A stretch of 64,000 bases of DNA from Oceanobacillus profundus (GTDB lineage Bacteria > Bacillota > Bacilli > Bacillales > Amphibacillaceae): the NCBI RefSeq assembly GCF_003515705.1, contig NZ_QWEH01000006.1, positions 62,001-126,000 of the forward strand, written 5' to 3'. The position numbers and the translations under genes are program-made. Within the stretch, counting starts at the first letter, position 1, and each line of letters opens with the position of its first letter. Under the pieces are notes generated by a model. That model was not told the DNA's origin and did no database searches. It saw nothing but the letters and a program-made list of their open reading frames with translations. Positions 21,218-29,931 of this stretch are shown here, one piece after another.

Positions 21218-21365
21218 ATTAGGAAACTGTACAATTTGAATGCTGCGGATAAATAAAGTACCGAAGCAGCGACTAGCGATACATGCTTCACAAGAGGCTT
21301 AATCACATGCATATTTATACTTATAGTGAAAATATGCATCTGCTCTATACATTGTAAAACAGGGG
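21218..21365. repeat. Possible family R2-related intergenic repeat (remB-gyrB gap)
   Basis: Contains GCAGCGACTAGCGATACATG, sharing the GACTAGCGA core with the element at 26531, and a hairpin ATGCATATTT/AAAATATGCAT. No ORF or clear promoter is visible. Relationship to the other copies is by short shared motifs only. Confidence 0.4.
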
Positions 21366-21380
21366 GTTCTTCTTTTGTGC

Positions 21381-21662
21381 CTATGGAACAATTTCATCCG
21401 AATAATCGTCTAATTTATTTATCGCCCGAATCATGCTCGATCTTTTCTTTAACGTAGAAACCGATAAAGAACTGTAATAAATTGTATTCTTCGTAATCAT
21501 GACTGATTTAGCGTTCTTTTTCGGACCAATTATCTGTTTCTTCTGATGTGCTGTAGCCATCATCTCATCCATAATCGTAGATGATGACACCAAATTATAA
21601 TCAATAATAGCAACAATATCTTCCGATTGAATTACATTGCTATCCCCAATATGAATAAACAC
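21381..21662 (-). CDS. remB: Extracellular matrix regulator RemB (DUF370 family)
   Basis: 93 residues. In B. subtilis RemB (YaaB), a paralogue of the DNA-binding RemA, promotes biofilm matrix gene expression. Seen: FIHIGDSNVI at the N terminus and NTIYYSSLSVSTLKKR near the C terminus, both typical of the family. Start: the frame is open to 21704, but the GTG at 21662 lies next to the conserved FIHIGD opening and has GAGGTGG upstream, so a GTG start is proposed. It begins 28 bases past the recF stop, in the conserved recF-remB-gyrB order. Confidence 0.88.
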   Translation of the reverse strand: MFIHIGDSNVIQSEDIVAIIDYNLVSSSTIMDEMMATAHQKKQIIGPKKNAKSVMITKNTIYYSSLSVSTLKKRSSMIRAINKLDDYSDEIVP

Positions 21663-21690
21663 GGTACCACACTCCACCTCTGATTTCAGA

Positions 21691-22803
21691 TTAGTTGTCC
21701 ACACTTCCGTCTATTACACGAAACAGCTCTGCTTGTTTTAATGTATCATGATGAATTCCATCCACACTTGTTGTTGAAACGAAGGTTTGAACACGCCCTT
21801 GAATGGTATTTAATAAATGCGATTGTCTGTAATCATCTAATTCACTTAAAACATCATCCAAAAGCAGAATTGGATATTCTCCGATTTCACCGTAAATGAG
21901 TTCAATTTCAGCTAATTTAATGGATAGTGCAGTTGTCCGTTGCTGCCCTTGGGAACCATAAGTCTGAACATCCTTTCCATTTACATAAAAAATCAAATCA
22001 TCTCGATGTGGTCCAATTAATGTTGTACCGCGTTCAACTTCTTTTTCTTGTACTTCTTTAAATTTATCTCGATAGATAGTACCTATTTTTTCCATGTTTG
22101 CATCTTCTGATACTTCTATTGTAGCACTGTAGCGAATTTCAAGGTTTTCCAGCTCTCGGCTTATTCCATGATGGATTGGCTTAGCCCACTTACGTAATAA
22201 ATCCATGAAAACAAAACGTCGTTCTAATAATGTGGAGGCATGTTCAATCAGCTGCTCTGATAATACCTCTAACATTGTAAAATCAGTCGTACGTTTTTTC
22301 TGCATTTGTTTTAATAAATGATTGCGCTGTTTCAGTATTTTTTGATACTGTCCCAAATGATAAATATATCTCGGCTGTATTTGACCAAGCTCCATATCGA
22401 TAAAACGTCTACGTGTTTGGGGCGGCCCCTTAACAAGCGTTAGATCCTCTGGGGCAAACATCACAACATTCATTGCCCCAATGTAATCACTTAAGCGTTT
22501 TTGCTCGAGCCGATTTAATTTAGCTTTTTTTCCTTTGGAAGAAATAATGATTTCAAGGGGAATGGAATGATTACGCTTTGTTATTCTACCTTCTATTTTA
22601 GCATATTCTTTATCCCACCCGATAAGCTCTTTCTCACGTGGGGTTCGATGTGATTTAGTAAAGGCCATTACATAGATTGCTTCCATCAAGTTCGTTTTCC
22701 CTTGTGCATTTTCACCAATAATGACGTTCACTTTATCATCAAAAGAGATATCCAATTTTTCGTAATTACGGTAATTTGTTAATTGAAGCTGTTCAATGTG
22801 CAT
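21691..22803 (-). CDS. recF: DNA replication and repair protein RecF
   Basis: An SMC-like ATPase that helps load RecA at gaps. 370 residues. Seen: Walker A GENAQGKT (30-37), the [19 protein letters not shown] block, the ABC signature [12 protein letters not shown], and Walker [13 protein letters not shown] followed by a switch VSTTS. Located between yaaA and remB in the conserved dnaA-dnaN-yaaA-recF-remB-gyrB array. The 3' end lies immediately before remB, so the two are probably on one transcript. Confidence 0.97.
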   Translation of the reverse strand: MHIEQLQLTNYRNYEKLDISFDDKVNVIIGENAQGKTNLMEAIYVMAFTKSHRTPREKELIGWDKEYAKIEGRITKRNHSIPLEIIISSKGKKAKLNRLEQKRLSDYIGAMNVVMFAPEDLTLVKGPPQTRRRFIDMELGQIQPRYIYHLGQYQKILKQRNHLLKQMQKKRTTDFTMLEVLSEQLIEHASTLLERRFVFMDLLRKWAKPIHHGISRELENLEIRYSATIEVSEDANMEKIGTIYRDKFKEVQEKEVERGTTLIGPHRDDLIFYVNGKDVQTYGSQGQQRTTALSIKLAEIELIYGEIGEYPILLLDDVLSELDDYRQSHLLNTIQGRVQTFVSTTSVDGIHHDTLKQAELFRVIDGSVDN

Positions 22804-22911
22804 GCAAATTAATCCTCTTTTTCCTTCGTTTTATTGGTAAAAATTCACATTGCACGTGCATGAATGACCAATAAAATTAAATTCTAATCAACAGGGTAGC
22901 GTTGGATGCAA

Positions 22912-23127
22912 TCAGCTTACGACAATATACGAGCCAACATCTTCTATTTCGACTACATCTTTTGGATAGAGCTTTCTCCCACGTCGATGTTCTATTTCTC
23001 CATTTACTAATACACCTACATCTGCTAGAAAGGCTTTCACCATTCCACCGGACTCCAAAATATTAGTCAGCTTAATAAATTGGCCCAAAGTGATGTATTC
23101 TGTATTTATTTTAATTTCTTCTTGCAT
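22912..23127 (-). CDS. yaaA: S4 domain RNA-binding protein YaaA
   Basis: 71 residues, the same length as B. subtilis YaaA (RlbA), a small S4-fold RNA-binding protein linked to ribosome assembly. Seen: ITLGQFIKL, the S4 core GGMVKAFL..VLVNGE..RRGRKL and DVVEIE. Start: the frame opens at 23166, but the ATG at 23127 (MQEEIK) has GGTGA five bases upstream and restores the family length. It is separated from dnaN by an unusually long gap (about 570 bases) with repeats and a terminator, so it is probably not co-transcribed with dnaN. Confidence 0.9.
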   Translation of the reverse strand: MQEEIKINTEYITLGQFIKLTNILESGGMVKAFLADVGVLVNGEIEHRRGRKLYPKDVVEIEDVGSYIVVS

Positions 23128-23521
23128 GTTCATCACCAAATTCTTATGATTTTTTAAAACAAGCACATCTTTTTAGATGATGTGATAATGCGAAACTTCA
23201 TTCCGCAGAGGCTTTCTTTTGCCCCCATGAAATGCATCATTCGGGAGACAGTCAGGCCTTTGAACAGAATCAGAAGTTACGGACTGTTAATCCTCATTTT
23301 ACAGGTTTTGGTTCTTAGACTAAGAGGCGGGATATTACAGTTTTTTAATACGAGATAAAAATACGATGTTAGAAAAGAAACAAATTAAATTTCGATTCCA
23401 CATCTGTAAACATCCTTTTATTTGTCTTATATAACTATTTTACTAAAGTTTTGGGTGAAAGGGAAGGTAAGACCTCTAATTGTCATAAAAACGCGCAAAA
23501 GGGCTTATATTTTGCTATGAA

Positions 23522-23552
23522 CGAAAAAAAGCCCTTATTAGAGCTTTTTTCG
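23522..23552. terminator. Terminator in the dnaN-yaaA gap
   Basis: CGAAAAAAAGC pairs perfectly with AGCTTTTTTCG around a nine-base loop. A/T tracts are part of the stem, so it may act in both directions. It would separate dnaA-dnaN transcription from yaaA-recF. Confidence 0.65.
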
Positions 23553-23578
23553 CAGTCAGGCAATTAAAATTTGAGTGC

Positions 23579-23692
23579 TGTGTATAACTTAGTTCGAAAC
23601 AGACACGTTCACAAAGTGCCAATGACCAGCGAGACTGCTACGATAAGACGTTGCGATGGTAGTCTGGAAGGGCACTTCGCTCTTGTGTTAAG
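23579..23692. repeat. Family R2-like palindromic repeat (dnaN-yaaA gap)
   Basis: TGTGTATAACTTAGTTCGAA starts the element and CACTTCGCTCTTGTGTTAAG nears its end. The outer parts (AACTTA...TTAAGTT, AAGTGCC...GGGCACTT) are inverted. CTTAGTTC..AAACAG.CAC and CCAGCGAGACT are shared with the element at 26531. No coding potential is visible. The rest of this long gap (23160-23520) shows no recognisable gene or motif. Confidence 0.6.
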
Positions 23693-23696
23693 TTTT

Positions 23697-24833
23697 TTAG
23701 AAGGTACGAACAGGTAAAATTAATTGTAATATTGAATCCTCGTTCAGTGGATGAATAACAAATGGCCGCATAGCACCTGTGAATTCGATGATCACCTCAT
23801 CGTATTCAATTGCTTTTAATGCATCAATCATATATTTCGAGCTGAATGATATCTTCAACTCTTCCCCCTCCATTGCTTGGATGCCGATTTCCTCTACGAC
23901 ATTACCAACTTCTGGTGAGTTACTAGAAATTTCAATGACAGAATCATTTGGTGTAAAAAGCCTGACGACATTATTACGTTCTTCTTTTGCAAGAAGTGAT
24001 GCACGATCAATTGTATTGAGTAATTCTTTTGTTTTTACTTGAATCTTCGTTTTACTTTGCTCTGGAATTAGTCGAGAGGTTTCTGGATAATTCCCATCAA
24101 GCAAACGAGATAAGAAATTTAAATGCTTTGTACGGAAAAGAATTTGATTGTTTGTAACACTTATTTCAACCGTTTCTTCCGTATCATCAAGTATTTTATA
24201 TAATTCGTTTAAGCTTTTCCCTGGTACAACAACTTGCTGAAATGCGATGTTAGCATCTGCTACAGGGATTTCTCTTTTTGCCAAACGATGACTGTCTGTT
24301 GCTGTAAAAGATAGAACTTTGTCAACTAATTTCAAATTAACGCCTGTCAAAATTGGTCGAGTTTCCATTGTGGATACTGCAAATACAGTTTGTTTAATCA
24401 TACTTTTCAACAGATCAATTGGCATTTCAAAGCTATCATCCGTTTGTAGCTTAGGTAATAGTGGATATTCCTCTGCATCTTGACCATTTAGATTAAATTC
24501 AGCTTTTCCAGACCGAATGGTAACTTTCAGATTGGAATCAACTTCAATTTCAACTGTATTCTCTGGTAGTTTGCGAATAATATCTGGGAAATATTTTGCT
24601 TGTAAAACAATAGATCCTTCCTCAATTTGCTCTACATATACCATATCATCTTCTTCTGCTGGTATGTAAGATTCAATGGAAATATCGGAATCACTTCCTG
24701 TTAGTGTAATTCCGTATTGTTTTGCTTCAATTTTCATTCCAGTAAGAATTGGAATAACGGTCCTCGATGAGATTGCTTTCATGACATCCTGTATACCTGC
24801 AATTAATCGATCACGTTTGATAATAAATTTCAT
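23697..24833 (-). CDS. dnaN: DNA polymerase III beta subunit (sliding clamp)
   Basis: Forms the ring that tethers polymerase to DNA. 378 residues, the length of B. subtilis DnaN. Seen: the N-terminal MKFIIKRDRLIAGIQDV, the central ETRPILTGVNL, ATDSHRLAKRE, and the C-terminal cleft residues ending ILPVRTF, which receive clamp-binding motifs. TAGGAGG is properly spaced before the ATG. Downstream of dnaA as usual. The 290-bp gap between them holds origin elements and a palindromic repeat whose hairpin would be in the dnaN leader. Confidence 0.98.
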   Translation of the reverse strand: MKFIIKRDRLIAGIQDVMKAISSRTVIPILTGMKIEAKQYGITLTGSDSDISIESYIPAEEDDMVYVEQIEEGSIVLQAKYFPDIIRKLPENTVEIEVDSNLKVTIRSGKAEFNLNGQDAEEYPLLPKLQTDDSFEMPIDLLKSMIKQTVFAVSTMETRPILTGVNLKLVDKVLSFTATDSHRLAKREIPVADANIAFQQVVVPGKSLNELYKILDDTEETVEISVTNNQILFRTKHLNFLSRLLDGNYPETSRLIPEQSKTKIQVKTKELLNTIDRASLLAKEERNNVVRLFTPNDSVIEISSNSPEVGNVVEEIGIQAMEGEELKISFSSKYMIDALKAIEYDEVIIEFTGAMRPFVIHPLNEDSILQLILPVRTF

Positions 24834-24871
24834 GAAAATATCCTCCTAATTTGGAAGTTCTTTTATAGATT

Positions 24872-24932
24872 GTTCAAAAGTTAGGTAAAAATGTCGGATT
24901 TACTTTCTAACTCTTTTTATTCCTTTTTGAAC
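24872..24932. repeat. Dispersed palindromic repeat, family R1, short copy in the dnaN leader
   Basis: Begins GTTCAAAAGTTAGGTAAAAA and ends TTTTTATTCCTTTTTGAAC. GTTCAAAA pairs with TTTTTGAAC and GTTAG with CTAAC, so RNA from dnaA into dnaN would form a long hairpin 40 bases before the dnaN ATG. It abuts the AT-rich origin unwinding region. Confidence 0.8.
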
Positions 24933-25097
24933 ATGTATTTATATATATATTTATTTTTATAAAAAACAGTAATAATAGTAATAGGCGCTGTGATTATGTG
25001 GATAAGTGCATTTCCATCAAAACCAGTAAAGTTTTCCACATGTGTATAACCTGTTTATATGCTTGCACACTTATAAACATTATTCACATGTGGACAG
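24933..25097. other. oriC, dnaA-dnaN side: unwinding element, DnaA-trios and DnaA boxes
   Basis: From left to right on the plus strand: a nearly pure A/T stretch (24936-24966); the triplet series AGTAATAATAGTAATAG (24968-24984), which read 3' to 5' on one strand gives DnaA-trio-like (G/A)AT units; a short GC cluster GGCGC; a perfect DnaA box TGTGGATAA (24997-25005). Weaker boxes follow at 25032 (TTTTCCACA), 25041 (TGTGTATAA), 25080 (TTATTCACA) and 25089 (TGTGGACAG). This is the order of the B. subtilis basal unwinding system, so strand opening is expected here. Confidence 0.85.
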
Positions 25098-25123
25098 CTA
25101 AGTCGAAAAACAAAAAAAGAGAC

Positions 25124-26467
25124 TTATATCGTTTTTAATGTTTCTTTTATATCTTCAATATCACGATTTAGATCGGAATCTTCTTCGAGTAATTTCGAAA
25201 TTTTTTCGTGTGCGTGAATGACCGTCGTATGGTCTCGTCCACCAAATTCCTCTCCTATCTTTGGTAAAGAGAAATCGGTAAGCTCTCTGGAAAGATACAT
25301 TGCAATTTGTCTAGGAAAGGCAATCGATTTTGTACGTTTCTTTGCTGCAAAATCTTCAATACGAATATTGTATCTTTCCGCTATAATTTCCTGTATTCCT
25401 TCAATGGTTATTACTTTAGGCTTACTGCTTGGAATAATATCCTTTAATGCATCTGCTGCAAGCGAGGCATCAATATCTTGATTAACGAGTGAGGAGTAGG
25501 CAACAACGCGGATAAGCGCTCCTTCTAATTCGCGGATATTCGTATTGATTTGATTTGCAATATAAAGCATGACCTCATTTGGTATATCAAGTCCCTCAGC
25601 CTTTGCTTTTTTTGTTAAAATTGCAATTCTCGTTTCCAAATCTGGTGGTGTAATATCGGTAATTAGTCCCCATTCAAAGCGTGATCGTAAGCGATCTTCC
25701 AATGTTGGAATTTCTTTCGGTGGACGATCACTCGAGATAATAATTTGTTTACTTTCTTCATGTAAAGCATTAAATGTATGGAAAAATTCTTCCTGTGTCG
25801 ATTCTTTTCCAGCAATAAATTGAATATCATCAATTAATAGAACATCGATATTTCGATATTTATTACGGAAGCTATTGGATTTGTTGTCCATAATGGCATT
25901 GATGAATTCATTCGTAAATTTCTCAGATGTTAAATAAACAACCTTTGCTTTTGGATTATGCTCACGAACATAGTGTCCAATTGCATGCATAAGATGTGTC
26001 TTACCAAGACCAACACCACCATAAATAAAGAGTGGGTTATAAGCTTTGGCTGGCGCTTCTGCTACAGCTAAAGAAGCAGCATGAGCAAATCGATTTCCCG
26101 CACCGATTACGAATGTATCAAATGTATATTTGGAATTTAACATAGATTTAGGCATATCATTTGTAATGGATTCGGCTTTTTGGTTTGTCACTTGTTTTGT
26201 ATCTTCTACTTCCATATTTGAAGTAGGAATAATAAACTTTGTATTTAATTTTGTACCAGTGACTTCACCAAGAATATCGGATATGAGTTCTGTATACTGT
26301 GTTTCAAGCCAATCTCTAGCAAATTCATTTGGTGCAGATATAATCAATGTATTTTTTTCAATAGCTTCAGCCTTTGTATTTTTTAACCACGTATCAAAGC
26401 TGGGTTTGCTAATTTTTTCTTCAATTTTCTCTAACGTAGCAACCCACAATTCTTCGATGTTTTCCAA
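25124..26467 (-). CDS. dnaA: Chromosomal replication initiator DnaA
   Basis: The AAA+ initiator that binds DnaA boxes and melts the origin. 447 residues. Seen: the N-terminal helicase-loading domain (IEELW...[11 protein letters not shown]), Walker [10 protein letters not shown] (about 150-158), Walker [14 protein letters not shown], and the C-terminal DNA-binding signature [14 protein letters not shown]. Start: the open frame begins with a TTG at 26488, but GGAGTG lies nine bases before a TTG at 26467 that gives the usual ENIEELW opening, so a TTG start at 26467 is proposed. DnaA boxes flank the gene on both sides. Confidence 0.97.
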   Translation of the reverse strand: MENIEELWVATLEKIEEKISKPSFDTWLKNTKAEAIEKNTLIISAPNEFARDWLETQYTELISDILGEVTGTKLNTKFIIPTSNMEVEDTKQVTNQKAESITNDMPKSMLNSKYTFDTFVIGAGNRFAHAASLAVAEAPAKAYNPLFIYGGVGLGKTHLMHAIGHYVREHNPKAKVVYLTSEKFTNEFINAIMDNKSNSFRNKYRNIDVLLIDDIQFIAGKESTQEEFFHTFNALHEESKQIIISSDRPPKEIPTLEDRLRSRFEWGLITDITPPDLETRIAILTKKAKAEGLDIPNEVMLYIANQINTNIRELEGALIRVVAYSSLVNQDIDASLAADALKDIIPSSKPKVITIEGIQEIIAERYNIRIEDFAAKKRTKSIAFPRQIAMYLSRELTDFSLPKIGEEFGGRDHTTVIHAHEKISKLLEEDSDLNRDIEDIKETLKTI

Positions 26468-26530
26468 TATCAATCTCACTCCTTTCAAATTGGTTTACAC
26501 ATGTTATTTTAGGAAACAAAATTCAAATCT

Positions 26531-26790
26531 TGTAAGTAGCTTAGTTCCCTAAACAGCCACCTCCAGCTCCAGCATCCAGCGACTAGCGAGACTTCCATCA
26601 CCTCATGACACGCTAAAGAAGACTTGCCGACTGTTAATACATGAGAATTAGTCGCACTTATACCCTTGTGGTGAAAGTTAACATTGTCTCTGTACGAATG
26701 TTCGACAGGTCGAACCACCCAAAAGTTGGGGTGCAGTCCGTACGCCGCTAACCACGTGCTTACGCTTTTGCAAATGACAGAAAAAGCCTC
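26531..26790. repeat. Family R2 intergenic repeat between dnaA and the main DnaA-box cluster
   Basis: TGTAAGTAGCTTAGTTCC, then AAACAGCCACCTCCAGCTCC and CAGCGACTAGCGAGACTTCC, the core shared with other R2 copies. The remainder to ACCACGTGCTTACGC has no gene-like frame. It increases the dnaA upstream distance: the gap dnaA-rpmH is about 940 bases. Confidence 0.6.
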
Positions 26791-26944
26791 TCTCAATCTT
26801 GAATAAGATGGAAAGGCATATCATATATATGTTTAAAACATATCTTGACATATACGAATAGAAAATATTTAGTTATATGAAATCTATTTTGGCAGACAGG
26901 AAAATAAAAAGTTTCCTTTTATGCATAACTACGATAGAGAGACT

Positions 26945-27284
26945 TGTGGATAGTAAACCATATGAATAATAAAGAAGAAAGTTGCTTATAAACGTTATCC
27001 ACATGTATGTGGAAAAGGTTATTCGATGCCCTGTGAACAACTATCCACATATTATCCACAGATTGTGAATAAGTTTTATTGCTGTTTTTGATTTCCACAG
27101 GTTAAAACATAAATATAATATCAAATAAAAGTGAATAAAGCAATGGTTTTTGGATAGTTATCCACATATTCAAGACCTTGTGCATAATAACTATCCACAC
27201 TACTATATTTTGTGCTTAACTTGTAAATAGGTGTTGTGGATAGAAAAAAAACCTAAAATAATTATAAACGGGCTCTGTGGATAA
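26945..27284. other. oriC, rpmH-dnaA side: DnaA-box cluster
   Basis: Perfect consensus boxes TTATCCACA/TGTGGATAA occur at 26995, 27052, 27158 and 27276. Near-perfect CTATCCACA or TGTGGATAG occur at 26945, 27041, 27191 and 27235. Weaker ones are at 27008 (TGTGGAAAA), 27032 (TGTGAACAA), 27064 (TGTGAATAA) and 27091 (ATTTCCACA). Both orientations are mixed. This corresponds to the incA/incB half of the bipartite Bacillus origin and to autoregulation of dnaA. No convincing sigma-A promoter for dnaA was identified in the gap. Confidence 0.92.
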
Positions 27285-27302
27285 AGATTTTTTAAATCTA
27301 AG

Positions 27303-27332
27303 TTGACAGATGATGGTTGTTTTTCGTATAAT
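27303..27332 (+). promoter_or_regulatory. Sigma-A promoter of rpmH
   Basis: A perfect -35 TTGACA (27303-27308), an 18-base spacer, and a perfect -10 TATAAT (27327-27332), 78 bases before the rpmH start. Confidence 0.8.
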
Positions 27333-27410
27333 GTCAAGGACTGTCTATTGATAAGTTATTATTTTTAATTTAGATATTTAAAAGGGATCCCTTGGGGAGG
27401 TGCAGAATAA

Positions 27411-27545
<135 letters not shown>

Positions 27546-27546
27546 G

Positions 27547-27573
27547 CCACTGAAAAGTCAGTGGTCTTTTTCT
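27547..27573 (+). terminator. Terminator or attenuator after rpmH
   Basis: CCACTGA pairs with TCAGTGG around AAAG, followed by TCTTTTTC. It may reduce rather than abolish transcription into rnpA. Confidence 0.75.
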
Positions 27574-27585
27574 GCTTTAAAGGAT

Positions 27586-27649
27586 GTTCAAAAGTCCGGT
27601 AAAAATGACACATCGAACTTCTTGGTCCTTTTTATCCTCCTTTTTGAAC
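27586..27649. repeat. Dispersed palindromic repeat, family R1, short copy (rpmH-rnpA gap)
   Basis: Begins GTTCAAAAGTCCGGTAAAAA followed by TGACACATCGA, and ends CCTTTTTATCCTCCTTTTTGAAC. The termini GTTCAAAA/TTTTTGAAC and GGTAAAAA/TTTTTATCC are inverted. It shares its first 31 bases, with two differences, with the long copy at 13721. It could fold as a hairpin in the rpmH-rnpA transcript. Confidence 0.8.
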
Positions 27650-27756
27650 GTAAACTGAAGCGGAAGAATGATCGGAAAAGCAGTGATTCAAGCTGCTTTT
27701 TTTATACATAATTTATTGCGGGCGATGGTGTTTGAGTATAAATAAAGGTGATAAAG

Positions 27757-28098
27757 ATGAAGAAAGCGTTTCGTATAAAAAAAAATGAAGAATTTCAGTA
27801 CCTCTTTAAACATGGGAAATCCTTTGCTAACCGACAGCTTGTTATCTATTATGTAAAGAAGATAGATCAGGAGCATTTTCGTATTGGTCTTTCTGTTGGT
27901 AAAAAAATCGGGAACGCGGTTACGCGAAATAGAATTAAACGCTTCTTAAGACAAGCCTTCCAGGATCTAGAGGATAATATCGAAAACTCCTATGATATCG
28001 TTATTATTGCTAGAAATCCAACCAAGGATATGGGCCTTGAGGAAGTAAAAAAAAGCCTGACACATTTACTGTATAAGGAGAGGCTTTTAAATAAATAG
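27757..28098 (+). CDS. rnpA: Ribonuclease P protein component
   Basis: The protein partner of RNase P RNA in tRNA 5'-end maturation. 113 residues, very basic. Seen: the [10 protein letters not shown] strand and the signature [17 protein letters not shown]. Start: the ATG at 27757 follows AAAGGTG at good spacing; the GTG at 27748 overlaps that site. The RNA partner (rnpB) is not in the window. Between rpmH and yidC in the conserved order. Confidence 0.95.
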   Translation: MKKAFRIKKNEEFQYLFKHGKSFANRQLVIYYVKKIDQEHFRIGLSVGKKIGNAVTRNRIKRFLRQAFQDLEDNIENSYDIVIIARNPTKDMGLEEVKKSLTHLLYKERLLNK

Positions 28099-28188
28099 GA
28101 AAAATCTATTTAAAGATAGAATCTTACGTGTAATTAGGATAAAATAACAGGTAGAGCGTGATGAGGGTCATATGAAGGAGGAAATAAA

Positions 28189-28947
28189 TTGCGTAAAAAG
28201 ATTTTTTTGCTGATAACCTTTGTAGGTTTAATGGCAATCCTTTCTGGCTGTACGGAGATTAATGAACCGGTTACGGCCGAAAGTGAAGGAATTTGGAATA
28301 CGATTTTTGTTTATCCATTATCATGGGTAATTATTAAAATAGCTGAAATTTTTAATGAAGGTTACGGATTATCGATTGTTATTGTAACAATTTTAATTCG
28401 TTTATTGATTTTACCACTAAGTATTAAACAATTAAAAAGCTCTAAAGCAATGCAAGAAATTCAGCCAAAGCTTCAAGAGCTCCAAAAGAAATATAGTTCG
28501 AAAGATGCGACTACACAGCAAAAGCTGCAGCAAGAAACGATGCAGTTATTCCAGAAAAACGGTGTAAATCCACTTGCTGGTTGTTTGCCGATTTTTGTAC
28601 AAATGCCTATCCTGATTGCGATGTATCATGCGATTATGCGTACTGCCGAAATTAGTACCCATAACTTCCTATGGTTTGAACTTGGTTCACCAGATTATAT
28701 TTTGCCGATTTTAACGGGGGCATTTACGTTCTTGCAACAAAAACTAATGATGTCAACAAATTCTGCATCCAAGCAAAATCCGCAAATGGCAATGCAAATG
28801 CAGGTTATGCTTTACGTAATGCCAATTATGATTGGTGTTATGGCATTCTTCTTCCCGGCAGCGTTAGCATTATACTGGGTAACAGGTAACATCTTTATGG
28901 TTGTTCAAACACTTCTCATTAACAAACCGATGATGACGAATAAGTAA
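28189..28947 (+). CDS. yidC: Membrane protein insertase YidC/Oxa1 (SpoIIIJ type lipoprotein)
   Basis: Inserts and folds membrane proteins with or without Sec; in B. subtilis the SpoIIIJ copy is also needed for late sporulation. 252 residues. Seen: a lipoprotein signal with lipobox LSGC (Cys21), an N-terminal region, then about five membrane helices with the conserved [12 protein letters not shown], the cytosolic [14 protein letters not shown] coil, and [10 protein letters not shown] near the end. Start: TTG at 28189 with AAGGAGG seven bases upstream. The stop overlaps the spurious upstream jag frame; jag follows directly, as in B. subtilis. Confidence 0.96.
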   Translation: MRKKIFLLITFVGLMAILSGCTEINEPVTAESEGIWNTIFVYPLSWVIIKIAEIFNEGYGLSIVIVTILIRLLILPLSIKQLKSSKAMQEIQPKLQELQKKYSSKDATTQQKLQQETMQLFQKNGVNPLAGCLPIFVQMPILIAMYHAIMRTAEISTHNFLWFELGSPDYILPILTGAFTFLQQKLMMSTNSASKQNPQMAMQMQVMLYVMPIMIGVMAFFFPAALALYWVTGNIFMVVQTLLINKPMMTNK

Positions 28948-28961
28948 TGGAGGAGAAAATA

Positions 28962-29576
28962 GTGAGAGAAATAACTGCTAGTGGACAAACAGTCGAAGAA
29001 GCGGTCCAATCGGCATTAGAGCAGTTAAACACCACGAAGGACCAAGTAGAGATTGATATAATCGATGAAGGAAAAAAGGGTGTACTCGGCATTTTTGGAT
29101 CGAAACGTGCCGTTGTCAAAGTTACAATTGCTAAAAACCCAATAAAAGAAACTGAGAAATTAATTAAAGAAATAGCAGGCAATATGAATCTTTCGGTTGA
29201 AGTGAAGACTACTGTTGAGAGCAACCAGGTGACCTATGAATTGGATGGTGCAAACATTGCAATTTTAATTGGGAAACGTGGACAAACCTTAAACGCATTG
29301 CAATACTTATTGCATCTCGCAATTAATAAGGATAAAAAAGCTTACTACACCGTTGTATTAGACGCAGAAGGATATCGCGGCAGAAGAAAAGAAACGCTCG
29401 AGTCCTTGGCACATAAAATGGCGGATAAAGCAAAGCGTCTCAATAAAAAAGTAGCACTTGAGCCAATGCCGGCTTTTGAGCGAAAAATCATTCATAGTGC
29501 ATTACAAGGTATTAATGACGTTTCGACTTATTCAGATGGAGTAGAACCACATCGGCATATCGTCATTAAACCATAA
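28962..29576 (+). CDS. jag: RNA-binding protein Jag (KhpB, SpoIIIJ-associated)
   Basis: 204 residues. Three parts as in the family: an N-terminal Jag domain (REITASGQTVEEAV to about 50), a KH domain with GKRGQTL, and a C-terminal R3H domain (RR..E...A, ending GVEPHRHIVI). It binds RNA and works with KhpA in cell-envelope and division control in related bacteria. Start: a GTG at 28962 lies eight bases after GGAGG and gives the REITASGQT opening of relatives; the ATG at 28947 overlaps the yidC stop. In B. subtilis mnmE follows next; here two accessory genes intervene. Confidence 0.95.
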   Translation: MREITASGQTVEEAVQSALEQLNTTKDQVEIDIIDEGKKGVLGIFGSKRAVVKVTIAKNPIKETEKLIKEIAGNMNLSVEVKTTVESNQVTYELDGANIAILIGKRGQTLNALQYLLHLAINKDKKAYYTVVLDAEGYRGRRKETLESLAHKMADKAKRLNKKVALEPMPAFERKIIHSALQGINDVSTYSDGVEPHRHIVIKP

Positions 29577-29611
29577 AGAACCCCGCTAAAGACATTCTTT
29601 AGCGGGGTTCT
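29577..29611 (+). terminator. Strong terminator after jag
   Basis: AGAACCCCGCTAAAG pairs with CTTTAGCGGGGTTCT around a four-base loop, immediately after the jag stop. Confidence 0.85.
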
Positions 29612-29658
29612 GCATAAATATTACTAAAACATTAACTTAAACTAGCTCTTTTCGGCTA

Positions 29659-29688
29659 TACCACAGTGTCGGACACTGTGGTATTTTT
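29659..29688 (+). terminator. Second hairpin after jag
   Basis: A perfect 12-bp palindrome TACCACAGTGTC/GACACTGTGGTA with a one-base centre, followed by TTTTT. It could be a second terminator or a protein-binding dyad. The rest of the gap to 29931 is A/T-rich with no gene or clear promoter. Confidence 0.55.
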
Positions 29689-29931
29689 AGTATGTGGAAA
29701 AGTATATAAAGTAATTTTGTTATCATATTATTTAAAGGTTTTCATCAAGTTAGCAGCTTATTTGATGTAACATCTACGAGATAAATAGTAAGTTTATTCA
29801 AAAAATAACGTATAACTACAGCGAAAACAATTTCTCCATGATTAAAGAGCAGATGGCATAAAGAAATAGTTGCTAATGACATAGCCATTTTTTTATTGGA
29901 TAAGAAAAGAGAATTAAGGAGGAACCAAAAG

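Noticed and set aside
26509-26796. 95-codon minus-strand ORF upstream of dnaA
   Set aside because: Falls in the R2 repeat, with no ribosome site or family resemblance.
29853-29895. Hairpin ATGGC/GCCAT with a T run just before the secreted-protein gene, considered as an attenuator
   Set aside because: Only five base pairs around a 26-base loop; too weak to call.
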